From: Eucalyptus grandis
Lineage: Eukaryota > Streptophyta > Magnoliopsida > Myrtales > Myrtaceae
Reading direction: 5' to 3'
Length of the DNA: 64,000 bases
Assembly: GCF_016545825.1 (NCBI RefSeq)
Contig: NC_052616.1
Span: 52,709,716 to 52,773,715, forward strand
Made by a program: the position numbers and the translations under genes. The notes below the pieces were generated by a model. It saw nothing but the letters and a program-made list of their open reading frames with translations. It had not been told where the DNA came from and searched no databases. This document shows positions 45,476 through 56,600 of this stretch, in pieces; positions within the stretch are counted from its first letter, which is position 1, and the number at the start of each line of letters is the position of its first letter.

Positions 45476-47548
45476 ACAGCTTCTCCCCAAGTATAACCGG
45501 TGAGCTGAAACATCGTTTATGTTAGTGCAATTTCGTTGAATCTTTGAAGGGACATCAAGCCTCAAGTGGAAATGTTTCCTTATTAAGTCTCTTTCTAAAG
45601 GGAACATAATCGCCACGTATACTTGAAGAAAATTTTCCTCTAATGGCTCTAAAACAGATCAAGGCAGAATTTCCATCTCTACTCATTGCCTCATCCTACT
45701 CTCATAGCCCTCCTGCGCTCAAGTTGCAGCACAGTTGACACTGCATATCTGATTTTCCATCACATTTTTGCCCTTCGGCGTTCCTATAATAGCTTGAATG
45801 CGCAAAGTGCAAACTATTCTTTTTGGTCGTCAAAAACACAGACACAAACAATCTCATCCCAAACCAAGCCCGCTCAGTTCACAAGGGTGCTCACGCCTAG
45901 GCATCGGTGAAAGAGACGTGCTTGTTTGGCGAGTAGGTCTCCTGCTGATATCCATTGATTGGGCATTATACATATAAGAGAAATGAGGAAGGAAATATAG
46001 TAGAGCTGAAGCCAAATAAGAAATTTCAGGAAGTGAAAACTGCTGATGGTAAAACCATCAGTTATTAGCACTGTTTTCAAAATCCATCTCCCAATTTTAT
46101 GAGAGAAAATCAATACAATCCCTGACCATCCAGAGCTCAAACAATTCATTTGACCGCTTCTACTAAAACATTGATCCAGCAATTCTAGCCTAGTTTTCTG
46201 TTGGCAGAAGATCCAGCATAGTTTACTTGAGACATCATAAATTATTTACAGTGACTACTAGCCCGAATCAATTTGAGTTCTTACTTCAGCCTGCTCCAAT
46301 GGAGTACCAAACCCTTCACTACGAAAACCCAGAGCTGTTTTGTTGATTAACTAAACGACAAATTATCGATGCTGGGAACTGGGAAGGCAGGACCAAACCA
46401 TTAAAGCTTTTACTTAAAGTCAACCCACTCAAAAGTCCACAACACGGAGCAGCCTGTCATCCTATCTAAGAACCCAATTTGTGATACTTGCTGTTTGCAG
46501 TTCAAATTTCACAAAATTTATCATGTTTACCCTCTCTCACATAATTGAAAAGATCAACCCATCAGCTAATATATCTCATCAAAATTGGGAGTAATATCAA
46601 GATAATGCAAATCTGGTTTGTGACAGCATGTGGATAAAAACCAAGCAGGTCGACAATTTCAATTCAACTCTCTCTTAAACAGAAAAAGAAATCATTTTTA
46701 ATTCAAGAACAAAACAAACCAAAAGTGAACTTAGCAACCTCACTGCCTAGTTTCTTCGCATAGGACGCGGAGCAGCTATATACTTAACTGTGTGTCAACC
46801 AATAAAGATTGGAGGAAGATGCATTTCAGGAAGTGAAACAGTAAGTCTGCCAGAACAGATGCACCGGAGTGAAACTTCAAGATTAGTATGCATTCCACTT
46901 CTATGGGCAACAAACAAATTTGGGCTAAGAACGAACATGAAAATGGAACCATGGAACAACTACGAATTTGAGGTTATGAACTCATGGGAAGGTGATGCAA
47001 CTTCAAATAACACTAGCTTGCCAAGCTGTCAGTGTCAACTAGAAGCAATGAGGAAGACTGCAAATAACATTTGGCAACCAGCAAACGTGTACTTTATATG
47101 AACATTAACAGATTAAATGATACTATAGCTATCATGCCGCACTCTGTGTCATGCCTGGTCAAGCAAAACAGTATCTGAAAAACATGGAAACCAAATTGAT
47201 CATCAATAAGATGGTGACAACCAAAGTTCTTGCTGCATTGGGTATATACAAAAGCAGGCAAAGAACCAGCATAAGTTTCAAAAACATGCACTATGCAGGC
47301 CTCTTTCACGCCACATAAACTCAATATCCAGGACTCTGATTAAAGACACCAAAGAAGTCCCATTAGACAAGCATTTACTGGCAAAGTTGGCAACTCATAT
47401 ACACCTAATGAAGCAACAGCAACCGCAAGCTTCACCCCAAAAAATGACATCTCTCTCTCTACCCTAATTTTCTCCATTCTAGGTCATCATAGGCAGCACC
47501 AAAAAAAAAAAAAAAAAATCCACCTGAGCATTACACTCAGCGCTTTCT
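45476..47548. other. Intergenic DNA downstream of the GeBP gene
   Basis: No recognised gene. Open frames at 45874-46182 (minus), 46790-47101 (plus) and 47094-47324 (minus) have no domain. The end near 47400-47548 should contain the 3' untranslated region of the minus-strand gene; an A run lies at about 47500-47518. Confidence 0.45.
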
Positions 47549-48337
47549 TCATTCATAAGCCTCCAGAATCGCCTCCGCCACAAGACCGATCAATTCAGCC
47601 CGCTCCGCCAGAGCTGCCAGTTCAGCCATTTGCAACTTCCTCCATCTCTCCTCCAGCTCGGCCCTTTTCTCCCTCTCGATCAAGCCCAACCCAGCCCTCA
47701 GAAATTCCTCATCGACTCCAACAGCACCAAACCTCTTAACCTCGCTCAAGAACCCAGAGCCCATTCCTTCAGGCATTCTGTCGAACACGAGCAGTTCCGC
47801 CTTCAGCGCAGCCAAAGCCGTCCTATCACCCCTCTCAGCCTTACCATCGCCATTACTTCTCCCGCTCGACTCGCCCTTCACCTCGTCGCGCCACAGTTTC
47901 CTCGACAATCTGTACGCGGCCAGTTCATCCGGGGACATGCCCTGCTTCTTCTTGCCCAGCCTGACCCAGTCCCTGTACTTGCTCTTCAAGGTGTACACTT
48001 TATTCCTCACCTGATGCTTCGTGTAGAAGATCTCGAGGTCGCGGCTAATGAATTTGTAGATGTCGCCCCAATCGTAGACTGGGTTCTCCTTCTTCCGCGC
48101 GGAGAACTCGAGCAGTCGCCTCAGGAGCCGCAATTCGTCGGCCTTGCTCCAGTATTTCCTCATCAGATCGGGACCCTTCTTGGCCCTCGTCCCGTCTCGG
48201 GATTTGGCCGTCTCTTCTTCATCGTAATCTTCTTCTTCTTCTTCTTCTTCTGGGTCTGCATCTCTGTCTTCTTCATGGGCTTGTGTCACCTCAGATGCTT
48301 CGTCTTCCGGCGCTGGTGACGCCGGCGGAGACTCCAT
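47549..48337 (-). CDS. GeBP/DUF573-family DNA-binding protein
   Basis: Single-exon gene of 262 codons. The N-terminus (residues about 20-42) is very acidic with a run of Glu, encoded by GAA/GAG repeats. Residues about 62-130 form the plant DUF573 (GLABROUS1 enhancer-binding protein) domain, a divergent Myb-like trihelix: YWSKADELRLLRRLLEF, the aromatic DWGDIYKFI, then KHQVRNKVYTLKSKYRDW. A Ser/Gly-rich linker follows, then a Leu-rich C-terminal segment (about 215-262) that may form the non-canonical zipper reported for this family. Family members are nuclear transcriptional regulators linked to cytokinin response and leaf hair development; the target of this one is unknown. The start at 48337 is the first ATG of the frame and is preceded by a GC-rich leader. 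Confidence 0.88.
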   Translation of the reverse strand: MESPPASPAPEDEASEVTQAHEEDRDADPEEEEEEEDYDEEETAKSRDGTRAKKGPDLMRKYWSKADELRLLRRLLEFSARKKENPVYDWGDIYKFISRDLEIFYTKHQVRNKVYTLKSKYRDWVRLGKKKQGMSPDELAAYRLSRKLWRDEVKGESSGRSNGDGKAERGDRTALAALKAELLVFDRMPEGMGSGFLSEVKRFGAVGVDEEFLRAGLGLIEREKRAELEERWRKLQMAELAALAERAELIGLVAEAILEAYE

Positions 48338-48654
48338 TGGAGGGAGAGATGGGGCGATCCGGCGGCGTTGAGCAGGGGAGCGTTCGAGTTTCGATCGAAT
48401 TGTTTGTCCCTTTGGGTATTTATATTTCAGGAAATATGTTACAAATCACTTGGCACTCTTATTTATTTATTTTTTTAATGGATATTTAAGAGGGGAAAAA
48501 AAAACTTATCTCTACAATTTTTTTATTTTTTTATTTTATGTTTATTGAGTCGCTTGTGTACAGCTTTATTTCCTCAATATTTTTATAGTATAGTATACTC
48601 AAAACTTTTACTCGACCAATCCTCATATATATGCAAATGTTACTACTTTGCAAT
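48338..48654. other. Upstream region of the GeBP gene
   Basis: Presumed 5' leader and promoter of the minus-strand GeBP gene, ending at the left LTR of the copia element only about 320 bp from its start codon. No specific site is claimed. Confidence 0.45.
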
Positions 48655-48935
48655 AGTGGAGAAAAATATCTCTCGATAGCAAAGCAATTCCGAAAATTGT
48701 TTTCAATCATATCAAGACGATTTAAGCAATTCTTGTACTATTGGCAAATGTAGCAAGAGCTTCCAAAATGACAAACTAATTTTATATATCTTTGTATAGA
48801 AGATTTTATCTAAACAAATATAGAAGTTGTGACTTTGGAAAGTTATTTTATTACATCTATTCTAGCTAATGTCTTTCTATACATAATTAATTACCCGGAA
48901 GATATAACGATACGTGGCATCTTGTCCAACTCTTC
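48655..48935 (+). repeat. Left LTR of the copia element
   Basis: Aligns over its whole length with 51581-51861. Shared pieces include GGAGAAAAATATCTCTC / GGAGAAAATATTTCTC, AGCAAAGCAA / ATCAAAGCAA, TTATTCTAGCTAATGTC-like sequence and the end CCAACTCTTCA / CCAATTCTTCA. It is followed directly by the primer binding site. The LTRs are clearly diverged, so the insertion is not recent. Confidence 0.8.
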
Positions 48936-50063
48936 ATGGTATTAGAGTCTACTACTCACAAGCATATTTTATTTTTCAATGGTAGAAGAATCCTCAAAAA
49001 CCTTCCATGATAGTCAATGGCCCATTTTCAAATAAGACCACCATGCTTGTGTTGATCAATGTAGCTATGCAACTACCTCTCAAATTAATATCGATGCGTT
49101 ATCCTTCATGGCTGGCTTAGTTTAATTCTCTGTTCCAAGGCTAAGATATAATAGGATATGTAGATAGGACCATATAGTCTCTATTTAGCACCATTCCTAA
49201 TGATGGCAAAACAATCATTAATTGATCTCATTGGGTACACCAAGATCAACTATCACTTAATGCAATCATAGCTTCGACTTTGGACTAATTGTGCCTCTTA
49301 TTGCTTCTACCAAAACAACACACAGGGCTTGGTAGAAACTTTTGCATATATTTACCAACAGGACACGTTCATGCATCATGAATCTCAAGGGGCATTTAAT
49401 GTAGTTCTCCGAAATGATACATGACAACTTGTGTCACTTGAACCTCGTGATATATCATTGGTTGCAAGTAGATATTTTGAGTCAAGTGAAATGCAAATGG
49501 TACCATAACTAGATACAAGGCACGACTTATCACCAAGGGATTCCATGAAAGGTCGGAATTTGACTATGATAACACATCTATGATCATTCGTTTAGTCCAG
49601 CTGTTAAAACTACCATAATACTAGTCATCATTTGTTTGACTTTACCAAACAGTTGGCCCCTTCTACAATTGGATGTTGACGATGCTTCTCATGGCACTCT
49701 TATTGATGAAGTCTATATGCATCAACCATCGGGTTTTGTCGATCAGTCACATCTTAATTACACATGTTGATTGAAAAATGCTATTTATGGTATTAAGCAT
49801 GCATCTCTCTTGTGGTATTGAGCACTCAATTTTTTTGTCATCTCATTTTGGATTCATCCATTCAAATTAGTTTCCTCACTTTTTATATATAGGAATGATG
49901 ACATCATTGCTTATTTTTTAGTTTAGGTAGATGAAGTGATGCAATTTTTTTGCAAAAGTTTGTGAAAGCTCTTGTAGCTAATTTTTCACTGAAGGGTCTA
50001 GGGATCTACATTACTTATTGGGAGTTGAGGTGTTAATTGATCATCTCATATAGATGCAACTAA

Positions 50064-50904
50064 GGGCCGGATGGTTGCACCCTGTTTGTTCCCAGGAACA
50101 GAAATTTCTTTTTTTGTTCTGGGAACAAAAAAAAACGAAACAAGAAACACAAATTTTGTGTTTCTTGTTTCGAACACAAATCGAAACACTTTTTTTTTTT
50201 TTTTTTTCTCTTATTTTTGTTCTTCTTTCTTTTGGCCGGTCGCCGGCCTCGGCCATGGTCGGCGACCCGGCCGACGAGGGGCGCGGCCTCGCCCGGCCAC
50301 GGCGAGGCTCGCGGCCCCCGGCGAGGCCGACGCTCGCCGTCCCGACGAGGCCGAGGCTCGCCGTAGGCGGGCGAGGGTCGGCCTCGCGCCGACACGGGGG
50401 CGAGCTCGATCTCGCCCAGATCCGGCGAGGTCGAGCTCGCCCGGCGGCCGGCGAGCCTCGGCCTCACTGGCGGTGGCCGGCGAGGCCGCGCCTCGCCGGA
50501 TCAAGGCGAGGCCGACCTCGCGCCGGCGGGGCGAGCTCGATCTCGCCCAGATCCGGCCTCGAGCTCGCCCGGGCGGCGAGGCCGAGCTCGCCCCGGCGGC
50601 GAGCCTCGGCCTCGCCGGGCGGTGGCCCGGCGAGCCGCGCCGCCCGCCCGGGCGAGCTCGGCCCTCGCCCGGCCGGTCGCCGCCAAAAGAAGAAAAAAAA
50701 AATGAAAAGAAAAAAGAAAAAAATAGAAAAAATAAAAGAAATAAAAAAATTATCCAAATTTACCAAACATGTTTCGTTTATTTTTTATTCCCGGAACAAG
50801 TTTACCAAACGCGTATTTTTGTTCAAAAATTGTTAGGAAGAAATACTTTTTTCTATTTACGTTCCCCTGGAACAATTTTTAAATAAACACAACCAAACGC
50901 GCCC
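50064..50904. mobile_element. PIF/Harbinger-like element, 841 bp, nested in the copia element
   Basis: Flanked by TAA at 50061-50063 and 50905-50907. The left end is GGGCCGGATGGTTG, and the reverse complement of the right end is GGGCGCGTTTGGTTG. It splits the copia element between reverse transcriptase and RNase H. The outer parts are AT-rich and share TTCCC(A/C)GGAACA pieces near both ends. The middle (about 50235-50690) is very GC-rich and built from GCGAGGCCGAGGCTCGCC-like repeats. The long open frames on both strands there are repeat artefacts and not proteins. Confidence 0.85.
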
Positions 50905-51580
50905 TAAATATATGAAGATTCTTGGTGCTCCTCGTTATCTTGCATTCACAAGGTATGATATCGGTTATGTGGTCAACTAACTCTTTTAGTGCATGCATCA
51001 ACCAACCGAATTACATTCGAATGCTATTAGATGTGGCTTATGTTATCTCAAAGGGACTATCAATCTTGGCTTGTGCTTGCAAAATAGCTCATCTATCACT
51101 TCATGCATTCTCTAATACTCATTGGGCAAGCAATCCAAATGACTATAAGTTTGCAACCATTTGCATTTTATATTGGCCAAAATCCTATATCATGGTGCTC
51201 TTGAAAATGACAATATGTTGCTTCTTCATTCATCGAAACCGAGAACAGCATTGTTCTTGCAATAGTTTCTAAGCTCACATGGGTTCAATTTCTCATGCAT
51301 GAGATTGGAGTATCTTCTTTGACCATACCTAGTATTCATTGTGAAAACATTGGTGCTACTCATGTGTGCGCTAATCCTGTTTTTCACTTCAAGAAGAAAC
51401 ACATTGCCATTGATCATCCCTTGTTTGCAACCTGGTTGACAAAGGCCTATTACAAAGTGTCTCACATCTCTACTCATGATCACCTTGTAGATGCACCGAG
51501 AAAGGCTCTTGCACAACAATGGTTTATTCATCACGGTCCAAAATTGGTATTTGTGATGGAGTGCCTCTCTCGTGGTGGCA

Positions 51581-51861
51581 TGTTGGAGAAAATATTTCTC
51601 AACATCAAAGCAACTTTAAAAATCACTCTTAATTACATCAAGAACAGTCTAACTATTCTTGTACTCTAGTGTGGCGAGATTTCCCAAAGTTGATACTCAT
51701 TTTTATTTTTATTTTATATATATAGATGATTTTATCTTTCCATGATAAAGGCTGTAGCTTAAGAATGTCATTTTGTTGCATTTATTCTAGCTAATGTCCG
51801 CTACCTTGTACTTTAGGTACATATATGATATAATAGTAAAGACATTTTTTCCAATTCTTCA
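51581..51861 (+). repeat. Right LTR of the copia element
   Basis: Starts TGTTGGAGAAAAT after a short purine-rich tract (about 51572-51580) that would serve as polypurine tract, and ends CCAATTCTTCA. Partner of 48655-48935. A 5-bp target duplication is not evident next to the LTR ends; GCAAT occurs near both sides but is offset by several bases on the right. Confidence 0.8.
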
Positions 51862-52852
51862 TGTGAGACGCAATTTGAATGTGGGATCCGTCGCATCGCG
51901 TTTATGCGGTTTAATTGCCTGGTCAACTCTTTTATAGATATATTCCGTTATAATTTGTCTTTTAGAAAGAAAAACCAGGGTCACACTTAGCAAAATTTAA
52001 AGAAAAAAATATGCAAGCCCTTTTGTTTTTGGTTGATGAAATTATGGGCTGTGCTCGAGTTAGAATTCACAAACCTTTTACCTTAATTACAAAATATTGC
52101 GTTTCACACGAGTATGCTTTTTAATCAGTTTAAAAGATGTACGAAATTAAAATTTATTAAAAAAATAACATACAAATATAAAAAAAGCAACATGTAAAAA
52201 CCGATTCAGGAATTTCATAAGGTGGCGGAGATGAAATTTTGAAATGTTTCGAATTATTAAAAGAAAGGTTTATCTCAATTCATATGCAAAATCTTGATCT
52301 TGGCAGGTCACTTGATAATTTATTTTACCATGAATTTGACCATAATTAAATAAAAAAGAATCTATGAGCATGTCATTGACCTTTTGATAACTCGATATCG
52401 CTAGTATAAACGTTTGGCTATCTAGAAGTTGATGTCACTATTTACTCAATTCACCTATCTTAGTATGCTTTGCTTTTAACAAGTAACTTCTTGACACGTT
52501 AAATAATTTACAAATTTATTACAAGTATAGAAAAGTTAATAATTTGAAAACAATGATATCTCCAAGTGATGTGGATTTGAATTCCATGTAAAATAGGATC
52601 CTTAAGAAAATCAGAATTGGACTACCTAACTATAGTTATTATTGAGATTCCACTTCACCAATTTCACAGCCACAAAATTATCAAGGACGTAACTCCATTG
52701 CCTCCGGCTGCAGGTCATCGCAGTCGGTTTGTTGCTCCAAAACAATATCAGCTGGCAATAAAATTTGTCAAGTTCGTCGTTACTCGTTGTCATATATATA
52801 AGTGGATCATTTAGGTTTGAAACCGCCTCCAATTTCATTTTAGTCAGCAAAT
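51862..52852. other. Intergenic DNA, no recognised gene
   Basis: AT-rich spacer right of the copia element. Overlapping short frames at 52617-52886 have no domain. Confidence 0.5.
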
Positions 52853-53250
52853 TAGGGATGTACGATATATATAGTTTCGGATCCACTCATTCCATTCTTT
52901 ATATGCCGAATCAAACTAAGGAAACCAAATAAAGTCGAATACACATTAGATTACATACCGTATAAATTCCTTTCTGCCCAATTTCATTTCCATGCATCCA
53001 ACATGTGAAAGTGACTCGCCACCTCATATTCCACTTCTTTCATTTTATCCATTGAAATAAAAAGGGCATTTGAAATTGCAATTTATTGATGAGTCGGTCT
53101 AGTTTATAAGATAAATTCTAAGCCCTTCGGTTCAATAATTTCATCAACAAATAGAAGAATTTTTTTCTCGAGTCGGATACACTAGAGTATATCAGATCTG
53201 AATCGATCACTTAAATTCGATTGGTTTTGGTTTTGGTTTTGGCACCCCTA
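52853..53250. mobile_element. Possible hAT-like MITE, about 398 bp
   Basis: Begins TAGGGATGTAC and ends TTTGGCACCCCTA, the complement of TAGGGGTGCCAAA, which is the terminus style of plant hAT elements. The terminal match is short and I found no 8-bp target duplication, so this is tentative. A GGTTTT repeat lies just inside the right end. Confidence 0.35.
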
Positions 53251-53673
53251 AATTCGATCCGATTTCAAGATCACCTGGAAACCGAAGATGTGGACCCGAA
53301 CTTTACGGGCCTCGTGTCTGGGCCGAGGGCCCATCCGGAAAATTGGAGGCCCAATCAGGCCCAACCAGGCCCAAAATAGAGGCTAACGCGCTCTCCAACG
53401 TTAACCTCTCTCGATCTCATTTCAAAAAATTTCGAATTCAATCTCGCGCTCCCCTCGTCCCTACCCTCTCTCTCTCTCTCTCTCTCCCTCCCTCTCCGTG
53501 TCTCTGCGCGCAGCGCTCTGTTCTCCAAACCCACCTTCGAATTCGTCTCGGGAATCCACCTCTCGCCGTGTGAGCTCCAGTTCCAGCATCTGGGTCGGCG
53601 GAATCCGGCTCCCCGGTTGGCTCCCCCCGGCCGCATCGAACCCGGCTGCCCTCGAGCTCTCCGATCGAGCTCG
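53251..53673. promoter_or_regulatory. Promoter and 5' leader of the kinesin gene
   Basis: The gene's first exon begins at 53674. The leader contains a CT microsatellite at about 53466-53487. Upstream, TCCAACGTTAACC (about 53394-53406) resembles the Myb-binding MSA element of G2/M genes, which fits a mitotic kinesin, but it is not an exact consensus match. GGCCCA-type repeats (about 53330-53375) are also present. No sure TATA box was found. Confidence 0.35.
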
Positions 53674-56600
53674 ATGTCGTCGCGCAACCAGAACAGGCAG
53701 CCTCGCAGCCCCAACGCCGTAAGCATCGGTCCCCCCCGGCTTTCGGGGCCGTTTTTGATTCGGCCCCTTTTCTCTGTTTTTCCATCGTGGTTTCATCTAC
53801 GGACTCGACGGCGCATCGAAATTGGACGCGTTTCTGATGTGTTTTGCGCTTTGTTGGGTTGACCGGCATCTTCGTTATGTAGCCACTGTTGGGTTTCTTC
53901 CCGACACCAACATGTTGCTCTCGGAATGATGGGTTTTTCTGCAACTTGGTCTAGAAGTGAAAAACACGGCCTTATAATTCGTCCATAAGCATCCTCTGTC
54001 CTAATTTTTTTGTCCATTCATAAGGTGCTTAATTTGCATCTTCATGCAACGTAATTGGGAGTATGTTCACATGTCTGATTTACGGTGTTCTATATGTATG
54101 GAAGCATGGTTTGCCTTGCCACGACTATTGTTCGGCTTGATATGCTAATCTCTTGCGGAAAATAAACAATTGAAACATGAATAAGGGATTGCTTTGAGGT
54201 GCGCCGAACATTTTCATAAATGTGTTATTATCCAGCTGTGTGGGATGCTAACGGAGAGTAACATGCCCTTGAAATGCAATGAAGCCTCTCCAAAACCCTC
54301 TTGACAGAATTATATTTGACAAGATACATGCTCGGTTTTGATTGTTCTGGCTTTTGATGTATGTTAATTTAACTGTGTTTTGGGTTTCTAGAAGAAGGGT
54401 GCTTTGGTAGAAATCCCTTTGGACAAACGCAGGCGAATAGGTGCGGCGAGAGCAACTGGTCCGACAAGCTCTAGCCGTGCACGGCAGGCTTTCTCTGAGG
54501 TGAGCAACAGGCAAGATGTAACCTCCACTGGAGAAACGGCGAGTGCAGAGGGTTCAGAGAATATCCCTGTGGAGTTCACGAAAGAAGAAGTAGAGACATT
54601 GTTGAACGAGAAGCCGAAGACCAAGAAGTTTGACCTCAAGGTTGTGTTCACTTCTGAAAATTTTTCTTACCAAGTATTCAATTTCTTATTTTCTCTCCTT
54701 TGACAGGGTAAATTGGAATATCTGACTGATCATAATAAGAGACTAAGGCTTTGTGTTAAGTGGTTCCAACGAGTTGATGAAGGCCACCTCCTCGAGCAGG
54801 AGAGATTGCGAAATTCATTGGAATCTGCAGAGAAGAAATGCACGGATACCGGTAAAATTCTTTTCTTTGATTCTAATTTCTTTCTGTCCTTTGATGAAAC
54901 TAATTTTCTTGGAGCTGAAGTAACACTTTGACATGGATTTATGTATTTTCCACAATCACAGAACCATATGTACTCCATGATAGTTACACATCATGGAGTA
55001 AATATGGTACTATTGACAAAAGAAACTTGCATAATTTTTTCTGGTCGACCGTGTATGCAAGAGGAACACTCCCTCTTAAGTATGCACATTCATGACAAGA
55101 TGTGTTCAGTGCTTGTCAAAGGTACCAGCACTATTTACAATTTTAACATCGAATAGAAGAAGATATTAGCAGTTTGTCAACTGGAACGCGTTTGATTGGT
55201 TTGAGGTTCAACAACCTCTAATTCACACTAAATTGATTAACTTATGGACCCACTACCTTAAATTTGCATATGAATTTGCACACTACAGAGCACCTTGATG
55301 TCTTGCTTTTAAAATAATTTTTGATGTAGAAATTGTTTCAAAATATAGCTAAACCACACATATGTAAGTATACTGACATGCTTAGATGATTTTGAAGTGT
55401 TTATGAGATTATAGTTAGAAAATGGCCACTCGATATAACAATAGAGGATGGAAACAATTCAAAAGAATACATATCTATCTGTTGCTGTATCTTATTCTAG
55501 TCAATTCCCTTCATTGCTTTTGTATAATGGTAATTTAGAGTAGCTACCGTTTGGGAAAAGTCTTTATCTTGTGTGATGGGAAGCTCCATCATCACATGCC
55601 AATAAACTTCATCGAATGATGCACAAGTGTCATGTTGATTATGAAATAAAAGTGTTGTTGCAAGTTCTGTCGCATTCGATAGTGGATCACTTATCGTGTG
55701 GATCATTTGTGACTATAGTATGCTTATTGACATAGATAAATTTGTATGTGTGTAGAGTTTGAGATGGAAAAGAAGCTGGGTGAGCTTAATGAAGTTCTTG
55801 CTCAATTAAGAAATGATAACTCTTCTTTACAAGAGAAACTCGCAAAAGAATCAGCAGAGAAAATGGTAAGGCTTCTTTTTATGTAGTTGTCTGACTTAAA
55901 ACATGTTTCAATAGTTGTCCACGACTTCTTACCCTAATTCTTCGTGGTTATGGCTGTTAGGATGCAATTAATTGCCATATGAAAGAAAAGGAAGCAAGGA
56001 TTGCTTCTGAAAAGGTACAGGGCTTGCTGTCAGAAGATCTTAAGAAAGCTGAACAAGAGAAATTGGCTGCTGATCACCAGGTAAGATCAAATGCTTTTAG
56101 TGAATGCTATTTGTCTTACACTGTCCAGTCAATTATGTTCTATCAGCCACTAATTTCGTTTTATTTGTTGTAAATGATGTAGATTGCTTCTCAGAAAGAT
56201 ATGTACAAGAGATTGCAAGAGTACAACACAAGTTTACAGCAGTACAACAGTAAACTTCAAACAGAATTGTCAACAGCCAATGAGTCACTAAAAAAAGTGG
56301 AAAAGGAGAAATTGGCAATTGTAGAAAACCTTAGTACGTTAAGGGGTCATTACAATACACTCCAAGAGCAACTCACTTCATCCAGAGTACTGTCTTTCTA
56401 CTTTTCAAATTATATTTTGCTATTCATTTGCTCTTTGATGCATAGAATGCCTAGCTTTTTTGTCATTCTTTTGGGAACTTGAATGTCACTACGTGGTAGA
56501 TGGTAGCAATATGGAGTCAATGCAATCCATGTGGATAGACTTTACTTCATTTTTTTTTGGTCCTCTTCTTGTTGCTCAACAAACCAATAGTTAATGTATT

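Larger units (their letters stand above)
48655..51861 (+). mobile_element. Ty1/copia retrotransposon, internally deleted, with nested insertion
   Basis: Two ~281-bp LTRs bracket the element. After the left LTR comes a primer binding site TGGTATTAGAG (close to the initiator-Met tRNA complement), then a gag N-terminal piece beginning MVEESSKTFHD at about 48978. Protease and integrase are missing. From about 49500 reverse transcriptase is readable with stops: KGFHERSEFDYDN, QLDVDDASHGTLIDEVYMHQPSGFVD, LKNAIYGIKHA. RNase H follows after the nested element (YLAFTRYDIGYVV-like, then ASNPNDYKFAT and a KKKHIAIDHPLF segment). Stops and frame changes show it cannot move by itself. It sits about 320 bp upstream of the GeBP gene start. 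Confidence 0.88.

Noticed and set aside
50054..50886. Plus frames of 260-271 codons and minus frames of up to 135 codons
   Set aside because: They span the inverted ends and GC-rich repeats of a Harbinger-like element; the translation is compositional.
48651..51870. 5-bp target duplication GCAAT for the copia element
   Set aside because: On the right side GCAAT is several bases away from the LTR end, so it is not a true flanking duplication.
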